A DNA stretch of 24,733 nucleotides, taken from a virus. Positions 7,889-15,943 of the stretch are shown here, one piece after another (the stretch's first letter is position 1; each line of letters opens with the position of its first letter). The notes under the pieces were generated by a model, which was given only the letters and a program-made list of their open reading frames with translations, was not told the DNA's origin and did no database searches. Position numbers and translations under genes: made by a program. The DNA lies in the IMG/VR virus record IMGVR_UViG_3300042868_007011, positions 1 through 24,733 of that record. One strand, written 5' to 3'.

Positions 7889-10800
7889 TTAAATCTCTCC
7901 TGTGTTCTTGACACGCAATGGAATGTAGATGAACTCAACTGCTTTGACTGGTTCAATCGCGATATCAACATAAAGTTCATTACGATCTATTCTAGCTGGT
8001 GTGTTGTTAGTTTCATCGCAAACTACTGCAAAGTCATAAAGTGCTCTTAGACCTACTAGTTCTAATAACAAGCTCTCTACTGCTTGCTTGATCTCGTCTC
8101 TAGTGATCTTATCGTTGGGTTCAAACACATAAGGGCGAGCAAGTTTATTCAATTGACTACGTAGATATACTGTTAAACGTGATACGTTAATTCTATCTAA
8201 TGCAGAAGCGTTTCTTGCACGAGTCTTTTGACCGTAGTTAACTAGACCAACACCGTTGAAGAATGTCAGTGGATTAACTTTTAAATCATACAATGTATCG
8301 CGCTGACCTTCATTCAATGCAACAGTTTGGAATTCACCGCTTACTGCATCAATATATCCAACTGCTGTTGCGTTGGTAATGCCACCGCGTCGTGTTCCTG
8401 CTGGTGCAAACCAAGGATAACTAACTTGGTCGCTTAACGCGATAGTACGCATCATCATGTGGCTTGCTGGAACAACTGCATTTGTACCGCCTAGGTCTGT
8501 GGTAAATCCATTTGGATAAAACACTGCACAATATTCGTCATATGATACAATGCCAGCATCGCCGTTGTCTGTTACTAATTCAGCATTGGTTCCCCAGTTT
8601 GTCAACGATGTTGCATCGCTAGGTAATCTCAATGGAGTGTCGCCAACTACGAATGCAGTCACGCCTCGGTCAATGTTTAAATTGATCAAGTTGCTTAATA
8701 GCTCAGGATATCCTGGAGCAGCAATGATGTTAAAGTTTCTGCGTTCTTCGTCTCGGATTTCTGAGCTAGTATCCACCACGCTCTTCATCGCTGCAATAAC
8801 AACACCGCGCTGTGCCTTACGGCCAAAGCTTCCTGATCCATCTTCGTTGTTTGGACTAGCAGTGGTCCAACGATCAGTTGCATAACCATCCATGCTTTCG
8901 TCGTTGTTAAAACGAGTGTTATCCAATGACGTATCGATATAGCTGTTGTTATAACGTTTTACGTTTCCGCCTGATCTACGTAGATTCCATAGCAACATGC
9001 CTTTTGGATATAACGCTGGATCCGGTGCATCTGGATCTAAGAAGTTGCTGGTCAACATATCTTTGATAGTTGCTGCTGTGTCGCCTGTTGCACCACTTGC
9101 ACCATAACGTGCATCTGCAAATAACACACCTTCTTCAGTTACTTGATCAGTCTTGTCTAGCTGTGCCCACTCTAGATTCGTACCATCCCAACGATAAATT
9201 GTTGGATAGTTTTCCATATCAGCTGTGCTGATCCAAAGATCACCGTTTACTAAGTTAGTTCCGTCGCTTTGACCGCCAACACGCTCTGGTGCTGTGGCGC
9301 TAACGATAGGACCAGCTGGACTGGTTAGAGGGAATGCTGTAGCATCTTGGTATCCGACCCAGGTAGTTCCGTTATGATACATAACGTCTACTTCGCTGAA
9401 TTCATTGTGATACCATAGTTGACCGTCATTTGGCTCATTTAATGGAGCATCAGCAGTGGCTTTAAAATCGCTGGCTGCAAATGGTTCCCAATTAGATACC
9501 AAATAATCTGCGGTTGCTGCGGCAGGCAATGTAAAGAAGTTTGCTGTACCAGTCAATGTATTGATGTTGAATGGAGTAAACAATGAAGCTATTGGACTAC
9601 CTGTGCCGTCGGTGATTCTAAAATCACCGCCTAGCTTATGATAAATCTGTAATTCATTATTGTCAGTGACTGCCGCTTCAATATTTGTAAAGCCCGCAGC
9701 ATTGATTCTACCAGCAACAGTTACTGCATCTGCTGCTGTACCAAGAGCAGTAAAGCTGATGGTCTTGGCAGCGTCCAGCGCCAGTGTTACTTTTAATGAC
9801 TCGCTGATAGTAAATGTTTTTGCGCCTGCGCTAATAGTACTTGTAGTGATTTCACTGGATGTGATTGTAGCATTTCCAGTAGCAGACCTACGCCACATTC
9901 TAAATGTCGCTGTAGCAGGATCAACGTCGTATCCGCTGTGTTCTTCGCTGTTTGTCTGAACAAACAATGTATCTACTGCTAGATTTGCACCACCACCTGC
10001 ACGATCTAGGTAATACAATGCTGCATTAGTAGATGCGTAGATAGGTGCTTCATAAGATACCCATGATTCTGTGGCTGAATCCCACTGTTTAACTCTCCAA
10101 CGTGCGCCGTTTCCTGGTTCAGTTGTTTTGATCCAAACAGATCCTGTCGGACGAGCCTCAGTATCACTACCTTTCCATTCTGGAACTGACGTATGAGGGG
10201 TTTGCTGTAATGCTGGACCGTAGTATGTTTTTGCTGTAATGCCTAGTTCTGTTAGAACTGCTGTGCCAGCACCAACAACGACTGCATTTGCCTTAGATGA
10301 ATCACCGTCAGTTTCAACAGCACCATTTGAATACAGATATAGTTTGCTGCTGACTGCTCTAGCTGTGATACCTGCGATAGACAAACCGTTAATTGTGGTA
10401 ACTAGATCTGTTAATCCGTGTCCACCGCTGATAGTAACAGTGGTTCCGTTGATGGTAAAATTACCAGGTGTTAATGTTGTTACTGTGCCGCCGATAACTG
10501 TTGGGTGGCTTGCACACCATGCATTTGATCCAAGCAATACCCAATCACCGGCTGCGACTAATGTGCCGCCACCTGGGATTCCGTTGCCTGTGCCGTTGCC
10601 AGCTGACTTATACCACATCGTAGCATTTTCTCTAGATGCAGTGTATGTTCCTGTGCCGTCAACAGTTTGAAAAACCACAGCATAGTCGCCAATAGATCCA
10701 ACTGATGTTCTTGGAACTCCGCTTGTTACTTTTGCTTCATCATCGTCTGTTAATACGATCGGTGTTTTCAATGCAAACTTTTGACCGCCTGTGGTACTAG

Positions 10801-11260
10801 CTGCGGCACCATTCCATTCTTGAATACCCCAAGTAGTTGCTTGTGTATCGACCCACCATTGTCCATCTGTGGGGTTTGCTCCCGGGGCAGTTGCTTGACC
10901 TGCTAATTCGTTTAAGTCTACATTCGCCCTTACTAGGAACGCTGCATTTGATACTCCTAGCAAGCTGTAAGCTGCTAAAAGTCCGTATTCATTTCTCTCT
11001 CCGCCGTGTACTGGGCTAGCTGAAGCTGTCTTTTCAAAGAAAGGTACACCATACAGATCCAAAAGATCTTTCTGACTGGTGAGCTTAAATGCTTTGCCGG
11101 CATTTGCCGCGGTGGTTGCTGAGGCGACGCCTGTGCCTGCTGAGTTAATCTTGTCTTGCGCAGTAGCTACTACGATAAGAGGAGTTGTTCCAGGTTCAGC
11201 TGGTGTATAAAAACTCTCGTCGATTACCGTAACTTGTACGCCTGGTGATGTTAGTGCCAT
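7889..11260 (-). CDS. gp18: Contractile tail sheath protein (gp18), with a ~600-residue insertion
   Basis: 1123 aa against 659 in T4. The N-terminus (MALTSPGVQVTVIDESFYTP…GTTPLIVVATAQ) and the C-terminal third from about residue 735 (EERRNFNIIAAPGYPELL, NPLTFFNGVGLVNYGQKT, VYLRSQLNKLARPYVFEPND, AIEPVKAVEFIYIPLRV) are sheath signatures that form the inner contractile core. Between about 115 and 730 lie inserted modules expected on the outer surface. Four G-x-x-W…W-x-G-x-x-W type repeats occur near 128–151, 371–402, 608–637 and 671–700. Two Ser/Thr/Ala-rich β segments (about 260–340 and 465–560) resemble flagellin-IN-like repeats. The ATG at 11260 has SD AGGAG and a late promoter upstream. Confidence 0.95.
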   Translation of the reverse strand: MALTSPGVQVTVIDESFYTPAEPGTTPLIVVATAQDKINSAGTGVASATTAANAGKAFKLTSQKDLLDLYGVPFFEKTASASPVHGGERNEYGLLAAYSLLGVSNAAFLVRANVDLNELAGQATAPGANPTDGQWWVDTQATTWGIQEWNGAAASTTGGQKFALKTPIVLTDDDEAKVTSGVPRTSVGSIGDYAVVFQTVDGTGTYTASRENATMWYKSAGNGTGNGIPGGGTLVAAGDWVLLGSNAWCASHPTVIGGTVTTLTPGNFTINGTTVTISGGHGLTDLVTTINGLSIAGITARAVSSKLYLYSNGAVETDGDSSKANAVVVGAGTAVLTELGITAKTYYGPALQQTPHTSVPEWKGSDTEARPTGSVWIKTTEPGNGARWRVKQWDSATESWVSYEAPIYASTNAALYYLDRAGGGANLAVDTLFVQTNSEEHSGYDVDPATATFRMWRRSATGNATITSSEITTSTISAGAKTFTISESLKVTLALDAAKTISFTALGTAADAVTVAGRINAAGFTNIEAAVTDNNELQIYHKLGGDFRITDGTGSPIASLFTPFNINTLTGTANFFTLPAAATADYLVSNWEPFAASDFKATADAPLNEPNDGQLWYHNEFSEVDVMYHNGTTWVGYQDATAFPLTSPAGPIVSATAPERVGGQSDGTNLVNGDLWISTADMENYPTIYRWDGTNLEWAQLDKTDQVTEEGVLFADARYGASGATGDTAATIKDMLTSNFLDPDAPDPALYPKGMLLWNLRRSGGNVKRYNNSYIDTSLDNTRFNNDESMDGYATDRWTTASPNNEDGSGSFGRKAQRGVVIAAMKSVVDTSSEIRDEERRNFNIIAAPGYPELLSNLINLNIDRGVTAFVVGDTPLRLPSDATSLTNWGTNAELVTDNGDAGIVSYDEYCAVFYPNGFTTDLGGTNAVVPASHMMMRTIALSDQVSYPWFAPAGTRRGGITNATAVGYIDAVSGEFQTVALNEGQRDTLYDLKVNPLTFFNGVGLVNYGQKTRARNASALDRINVSRLTVYLRSQLNKLARPYVFEPNDKITRDEIKQAVESLLLELVGLRALYDFAVVCDETNNTPARIDRNELYVDIAIEPVKAVEFIYIPLRVKNTGEI

Positions 11261-11291
11261 TCCCTAATCTCCTGGTAATAGTTGCTCATAC

Positions 11292-11298
11292 TATTTAG
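11292..11298 (-). promoter_or_regulatory. Late promoter motif for gp18–gp19
   Basis: CTAAATA on the minus strand, 31 bases before the gp18 ATG, leaving room for a leader with a clear SD (AGGAG). This differs from the short-spaced promoters elsewhere in the window. Confidence 0.6.
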
Positions 11299-11313
11299 CG
11301 GCTACGACTAAAA

Positions 11314-11709
11314 TTGGCACGTTATACAAGCAGAAAAAGGGGCAGAAAAGGTACGGTTCTTTTAAATACTAGTATGAGACCTCTTTGCAAGTGCGGGCAA
11401 CGCCCTAGAGCTGTTAATTACAAGAAGAATAACAGAGTATACTATCGTAGCCTGTGTGAAATATGCATGGCCAACGGAATTAACCACGGGATACCTCGTT
11501 GGTATAGGGCAGGTTATCGTGTAAAACAACAATGCGAAAAGTGCGGATTTAAATCACCGCATAAGGAAGTATTTAGAGTATTTCACATTGACGGCAATTT
11601 AGACAATTGCCGTCCGGCGAATCTCAAAACAATATGCTGTAATTGCGCTCAGGTATTAGGCAAGGACGGTATAATGTGGAGGCAGGGCGATCTTATCGCT
11701 GACTACTAG
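11314..11709 (+). CDS. HNH-type zinc-ribbon protein
   Basis: 131 aa from a TTG start (MARYTSRKRGRKGTVLLNTS); the next in-frame ATG (about 11374) would lose the basic N-terminus. Two zinc-ribbon-like pairs are visible, C25-x-C27 with C48-x2-C51, and C74-x2-C77 with C108/C109 and C111. The HNH-like core is H91-I-D93-G-N-L-D-N-C-R-P-A-N103-L. The last His usual after the final Cys of HNH nucleases (CxxCH) is Ala112 here, so cleavage activity is doubtful and a DNA-binding role is possible. It is the only plus-strand gene left of 13 kb and overlaps the 3' end of the kinase gene by 54 bases in antisense. Confidence 0.8.
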   Translation: MARYTSRKRGRKGTVLLNTSMRPLCKCGQRPRAVNYKKNNRVYYRSLCEICMANGINHGIPRWYRAGYRVKQQCEKCGFKSPHKEVFRVFHIDGNLDNCRPANLKTICCNCAQVLGKDGIMWRQGDLIADY

Positions 11710-12312
11710 GCTTTCTGCTTGCTTGTATAAGTCATCGATAGATCCGTTATTATCGATGACAGAATCAAATTCAGTTCCAACCCAGGCCGTTTCAGAAGCG
11801 TGTATTTTTTGCATTTTTAGATTTTGCAATGCCCAATTATGGCCAGCATTAGCAGCTAGGGCAGTATCGTACCACTCGGGTAAATCGCCTCGCTTGACCC
11901 ATACTATTTTGCCACCTGCATTTTTGATAGATTGTATTTCATTAGGAAATCTGCAATCACTGATCACAACATGATCTTTTGAATTACGGATTTTATTTTC
12001 TAGGCCAGCGATCCATATATCGTCATGAAACGATCTACGACATACTTCTGTGCCCCAATATTGCAGAACCCATCTAGGAGTTAATGTAGGCATCGACAAT
12101 CGTTCTGCCCACCACGGATCCACTTGCTCGCGCCATTCACGGGCTTCTTTGGTACGCCCTTCTAGCATGGTCCGATCCCAACCAAACACCGCTGCGACCG
12201 CATCTTTTAAAGTTGATGCAAAACTTTCTCTACGAAATTCATGAAAATTTACTAGATAATCGGCAATAGTATCTTTGCCCGATCCGATAAAGCCACATAC
12301 ACCTATGATCAT
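11656..12312 (-). CDS. gp1: Deoxynucleoside monophosphate kinase (T4 gene 1 type)
   Basis: 218 aa (T4 gp1 is 241). It phosphorylates dNMPs for phage DNA synthesis. Walker A is G7-FIGSGKDT at 7–15, followed by a substrate-binding helical region (STLKDAVAAVFGWDR), then VVISDCRFPNEI at 115–126, matching the 'PDTRQDHE' region of T4, a late KIHASETAWVG loop and VIDNNGSIDDLYKQAE, equivalent to T4 'VITNDGSLEELFSKI'. A TTG lies in frame upstream at 12324, but GGAGG ahead of the ATG at 12312 decides the start. A nucleotide-metabolism gene amid virion genes is unusual, and it carries its own sigma70-like promoter. Its 3' end overlaps the HNH gene convergently. Confidence 0.88.
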   Translation of the reverse strand: MIIGVCGFIGSGKDTIADYLVNFHEFRRESFASTLKDAVAAVFGWDRTMLEGRTKEAREWREQVDPWWAERLSMPTLTPRWVLQYWGTEVCRRSFHDDIWIAGLENKIRNSKDHVVISDCRFPNEIQSIKNAGGKIVWVKRGDLPEWYDTALAANAGHNWALQNLKMQKIHASETAWVGTEFDSVIDNNGSIDDLYKQAESLVVSDKIALPPHYTVLA

Positions 12313-12332
12313 AATGTCCTCCAATTAAGAAC

Positions 12333-12361
12333 ATTATACTATATTATTTTAAACAGGTCAA
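12333..12361 (-). promoter_or_regulatory. Near-consensus sigma70 promoter for dNMP kinase
   Basis: On the minus strand TTGACC (12356–12361), a 17-base spacer, and TATAAT (12333–12338) match host vegetative promoters at 11 of 12 positions. Predicted start about 12326, giving a short leader with SD GGAGG. The −35 overlaps the gp13 stop codon (12358–12360). It is the only strong sigma70-type promoter I see in the window. Confidence 0.8.
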
Positions 12362-13113
12362 CCTATTACCCAACCCCAACCTTGCGTAGTAACACCAGTT
12401 TTGAGATCTTCCATTAATTTGTCCATTTCGGCCTGTGCTTCAGATTTCATTGCAGCGCCGTTTAAGCTGCTTCCGCCACCCGGGCCTGCAATTTGAGCAA
12501 ATTTTTCACGGGCTTGTCCTAGTATCATCTTACAGTTTGCCAATGAATAATCTTTGATCCACTGTCCTGCATAGGTATCTGTTATGAGTGCAAAATCAGG
12601 TCTTCGATTGTAGGCGTGGATCATTACACTTTCTTCGGATCTAGGACGTTGATGTATCACTAGTTTTCTACTTTGAGAATTCCATGTGTAATTGATAAAG
12701 GATCCGAACATTTTACCTACAAGTTCTTGATATCCTGCAAACAATTCATAAGTTGCCAATCCACCCATATTTGTCGAACTTAGCAAGTATGTGTTTGTAT
12801 AAGCTAGATTAAACGGTTCAAACACTGTACCGCCGCTGCCGCCACCAGTTCGAGATCCAATGCTTCTCCTGTGGAGTTGTCGTATCTGGATGATTTCTTC
12901 AGGTAATATATATTCGTTAGTATCTACTAATAGATTTAGAAATATATAACTTTCTTCCACAGCATTGTCGCTTCGCTGGCGAAAAACTGCCAAAGCTCTG
13001 TTTAATGCTGTTTCGTAATGTATAGGATCTAATTCTACATCAATCATTCCGTCGCCTAGCATGGCTTTGCAATAATCGTAGACCGCTTGTTTTGATTGTT
13101 CGTTTTGGCTCAT
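12358..13113 (-). CDS. gp13: Neck protein gp13
   Basis: 251 aa (T4 gp13 is 309). In T4, gp13 and gp14 form the neck that closes the filled head and receives the tail. The N-terminus (QAVYDYCKAMLGDGMIDVELDPIHYETALNRALAVFRQRSD) matches the T4 opening '[34 protein letters not shown]'. Later features include EYILPEEIIQIRQLHRRSIG and the final helix KMILGQAREKFAQIAGPGG. The ATG at 13113 is 5 bases from a late promoter motif. It is read away from gp14, whereas T4 has the two genes in tandem. Confidence 0.9.
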   Translation of the reverse strand: MSQNEQSKQAVYDYCKAMLGDGMIDVELDPIHYETALNRALAVFRQRSDNAVEESYIFLNLLVDTNEYILPEEIIQIRQLHRRSIGSRTGGGSGGTVFEPFNLAYTNTYLLSSTNMGGLATYELFAGYQELVGKMFGSFINYTWNSQSRKLVIHQRPRSEESVMIHAYNRRPDFALITDTYAGQWIKDYSLANCKMILGQAREKFAQIAGPGGGSSLNGAAMKSEAQAEMDKLMEDLKTGVTTQGWGWVIG

Positions 13114-13118
13114 GCTAG

Positions 13119-13126
13119 TATTTATC
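13119..13126 (-). promoter_or_regulatory. Late promoter motif for gp13
   Basis: GATAAATA on the minus strand, 5 bases (CTAGC) before the gp13 ATG. It is back to back with the gp14 promoter. Confidence 0.7.
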
Positions 13127-13132
13127 GTAGCG

Positions 13133-13139
13133 GTAAATA
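13133..13139 (+). promoter_or_regulatory. Late promoter motif for gp14–gp15
   Basis: GTAAATA on the plus strand, followed by TATGACT and then ATG at 13147. Only 6 bases separate it from the divergent gp13 motif. Confidence 0.6.
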
Positions 13140-13146
13140 TATGACT

Positions 13147-14430
13147 ATGCCAAGACTCTCATTATATCGCCCAGAAAAGGGCAATGATTACAAATTCATC
13201 GATAAAACTATCTGGGAAATGTTCCAAGTAGGCGGCACAGATGTGCTAGTCCACAAGTACATAGGGCCCGGTGCTTCTGCTGAAACCACCCCCAGTACCC
13301 CTAATTATACTTCATCAAATGAAACGCAAATACAAGATTTGCTGTTTTTAGAAAACAGAGATAGACGGTACGATCCCGATGTTTTCCTGTTGAGGGGAGT
13401 CTATAATATACAAGATACTGATTTTAATCTAAGTCAATTTGGACTATTTTTACAAAATGACACGATTTTTATCACGTTCCATATGAATGATACTGTTGAA
13501 AAATTAGGCAGAAAAATCATAGCAGGGGATGTACTAGAGTTGCCCCACTTAAAAGACGAGTATGCTCTCAACGATTTGCAGTTTGCATTGAAGAGATTTT
13601 TTGTCATTGAAGAAATTACTAGAGCAGCAGAAGGTTATTCTGTTACTTGGTATCCACATTTGTATCGTGCAAAATGTAAACCCCTAGTTGACAGTCAAGA
13701 ATTCAAAGATATTCTTGATGCAGTTAACACCGATGCACAGGGCAACGCCGATCCAAACGGTAGCACTCTAAGAGACATCATGTCTACTTATGAAAGAGAG
13801 ATGCAGATCACACAGGCTGTATTAGATCAAGCTGAGGCCGATGCTCCTAAGAGCGGATATGATACTACTAAATTTTATACCATACAGAAAAACGACGAGG
13901 GTCGATCCGAAATCCTTTCAGTAGATAATAATTCGATATCCGCAATTAGTGCAGACTTGCAAACACAAGCCACAGACGCCGACGGCAATTTATTATTTGA
14001 CACCAACGGCGATCCTATCTATGTAGGACATACCGCGTCTACTGTGTTGGTAAATCCCAATTACAAAGACTATCCGGGATATCTCACAGCCGACGGTGTT
14101 CCACCAAACGGTATTCCGTTCACCGCGGGTATCGCATTTCCGCCTGCTCCAGTAGTAGGTCAATACTGTCTTAGAACTGATTATCTGCCTAATCGATTAT
14201 TCCAGTGGGCAGGATCGAGATGGTCTAAAGTAGAGGATGATGTAAGGATGACTATGAGCAATTTGGGTGAGAGCGATGTGGGAGCTGGGGATACGTTCCA
14301 AGGCAAAGATGTAAGACAGACATTAAAGACCACGTTCATTAATAACACAACAGTTGATACTATAGATAGAAAATCTGTAAAAGAAAAACAAAGCCTATCT
14401 AAGGCGCTTAGACCACAGGCGGACGAATAA
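13147..14430 (+). CDS. gp14: Neck protein gp14 with C-terminal extension
   Basis: 427 aa from ATG 13147 (an ATG at 13141 adds two residues); T4 gp14 is 256. The frame is open to a TTG at 13096, but that overlaps the gp13 start and the promoters. The core (residues ~35–185) has FLLRGVYNIQDTDFNLSQFG and GLFLQNDTIFITFHMND, then AGDVLELPHLKDEYALNDL and FFVIEEITRA…WYPHLYRAKCKPL. This matches the T4 order 'FGMQVQDEVTLSINPNLF…[28 protein letters not shown]'. The added C-terminal part holds a Tyr/Trp module (VGQYCLRTDYLPNRLFQWAG, then RW; about 337–359) like those in gp15 and gp18. TAATG couples it to gp15. Confidence 0.9.
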   Translation: MPRLSLYRPEKGNDYKFIDKTIWEMFQVGGTDVLVHKYIGPGASAETTPSTPNYTSSNETQIQDLLFLENRDRRYDPDVFLLRGVYNIQDTDFNLSQFGLFLQNDTIFITFHMNDTVEKLGRKIIAGDVLELPHLKDEYALNDLQFALKRFFVIEEITRAAEGYSVTWYPHLYRAKCKPLVDSQEFKDILDAVNTDAQGNADPNGSTLRDIMSTYEREMQITQAVLDQAEADAPKSGYDTTKFYTIQKNDEGRSEILSVDNNSISAISADLQTQATDADGNLLFDTNGDPIYVGHTASTVLVNPNYKDYPGYLTADGVPPNGIPFTAGIAFPPAPVVGQYCLRTDYLPNRLFQWAGSRWSKVEDDVRMTMSNLGESDVGAGDTFQGKDVRQTLKTTFINNTTVDTIDRKSVKEKQSLSKALRPQADE

Positions 14431-15932
14431 TGGATTATTTTTATGATGGCCAAATACGCCGATATGTAACTCAATTCATGCGAGTATTCATCGGATTCAA
14501 ATATAAAGCAGGCGACGGTGAAGAAAAACATGTTCCTGTACTGTACGGAGACATGACTCGACAGGTCGCCAGCATCATCAAAGATAATTCCGAAAATAAA
14601 ATGATGAACGTTCCTAGAATGGCCTGTTATATTTCTGGATTGGAGATGGACATGTCTCGGATGTCCGATGCCACTTTTGTCAGTAAGGTAAACATTAGGG
14701 AAAGACGATATTCTGATGACGGTCAGGGTGGTAGAGAATACGAAAACAATCAAGGCGGGAATTATACCGTAGAAAGATTGATGCCTACTCCGTTCAAACT
14801 CAGCATGAAAGCGGACCTCTGGACGTCAAACACTGATCAAAAATTGCAACTTCTAGAACAAATATTGGTATTGTTCAACCCCAGTTTAGAATTGCAGACC
14901 ACAGATAATTACATAGACTGGACTAGCCTAAGTGTGTTAGATTTAACCACAATAAACTTTAGCTCTAGAACAGTGCCTAGCGGAGAATCAGAGATAGACA
15001 TATGTTCGATGGAGTTTGCCATGCCCATATGGATCACACCACCAGCTAAGGTAAAGAAATTAGGAGTAGTTCAAAGTATTATATCAAATGTATTTTCAGA
15101 AACTGGAGAACTTCAGACTCTAGAAGACCTGGTTTATAATAAAGCCAAAGGCAGTTTTGATATCACTACAAATAGATATAGAGTATTGTTATTCAAATCT
15201 CAAAATGGTCAGCCTTACGACTACGATCTAACATTAGTTAATCCAGATCAAGCTGTGTTGGCATTGGGCATCGATCAGAAAGAATTCAAAGCTGGTGCGG
15301 CTGTGGATTGGATGACTATATTAGATATACAAGGAAGCTATGTGTCTGGCACTAGCCAAGTACATTTTAAACAGGCCAGTGAATATTACATGGTAGGAAC
15401 ATTTACCATCAATCCTGTAGATCCAACAGTGATTGTTGTTACTTTTGATCAAGATACTATCCCGTCAAACACGTTGATCGCTAGTTCAATAGCCGGCATA
15501 GCTTCTAGAGGCACAGTCGATGCCATCATCGATCCGTACAAATATAATCCCGTCGACACCTACGGAGGGCATGACAACATTCCGTTGGGCATTAGATATC
15601 TAATGCTCGACGATGTTAATACTAGTCAGAATCGAGGTGGATTTATAAAATATCCCAACGACCCGTCTGACGGAAGTTCTAAAGATCCATATCGAGGCCC
15701 AGCTGCATGGCGAGACAAAAATGGAACCGATCCAATTATAATGGCTAATTCCATAATCGAGTGGAATGGTACAACATGGATTGAAATATGGGATCCAGAC
15801 ACAGGAGTGAATCCAACATATATGCAGAATCTCAGAACGGGAATACAATATCGATGGGATGGCCTACAGTGGCTCAAGGCGTTCGAAGGAGAGTATGCGC
15901 CAGGATTCTGGAATTTTGTATTGATTCCCTAA
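14430..15932 (+). CDS. gp15: Tail sheath stabiliser gp15, with large C-terminal extension
   Basis: 500 aa against 272 in T4. In T4, gp15 caps the finished tail and binds the neck. The start (MDYFYDGQIRRYVTQFMRVFIGFKYK) parallels T4 'FGYFYNSSFRRYATLMGDLFSNIQIK'. The core continues with HVPVLYGDMTRQVASI, TPFKLSMKADLWTSNTDQKL, LVLFNPSLELQTTDN and a final EFAMPIWITPPAKVKK, like T4 'FEVNGWMYPPVDDAE'. After about residue 235 comes an extra β-rich region ending in two Trp modules (IEWNGTTWIEIW and YRWDGLQWLKAF) at about 443–482. The ATG overlaps the gp14 stop by one base. Confidence 0.9.
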   Translation: MDYFYDGQIRRYVTQFMRVFIGFKYKAGDGEEKHVPVLYGDMTRQVASIIKDNSENKMMNVPRMACYISGLEMDMSRMSDATFVSKVNIRERRYSDDGQGGREYENNQGGNYTVERLMPTPFKLSMKADLWTSNTDQKLQLLEQILVLFNPSLELQTTDNYIDWTSLSVLDLTTINFSSRTVPSGESEIDICSMEFAMPIWITPPAKVKKLGVVQSIISNVFSETGELQTLEDLVYNKAKGSFDITTNRYRVLLFKSQNGQPYDYDLTLVNPDQAVLALGIDQKEFKAGAAVDWMTILDIQGSYVSGTSQVHFKQASEYYMVGTFTINPVDPTVIVVTFDQDTIPSNTLIASSIAGIASRGTVDAIIDPYKYNPVDTYGGHDNIPLGIRYLMLDDVNTSQNRGGFIKYPNDPSDGSSKDPYRGPAAWRDKNGTDPIIMANSIIEWNGTTWIEIWDPDTGVNPTYMQNLRTGIQYRWDGLQWLKAFEGEYAPGFWNFVLIP

Positions 15933-15943
15933 TAAGTAAAGGT

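Noticed and set aside
13096-13146. Upstream TTG start for gp14
   Set aside because: It would overlap the gp13 start and both divergent promoters; ATG 13147 (or 13141) fits better.
14181-14753. 190-residue minus-strand frame
   Set aside because: Antisense across the gp14/gp15 junction, where both plus-strand genes show T4 family motifs.
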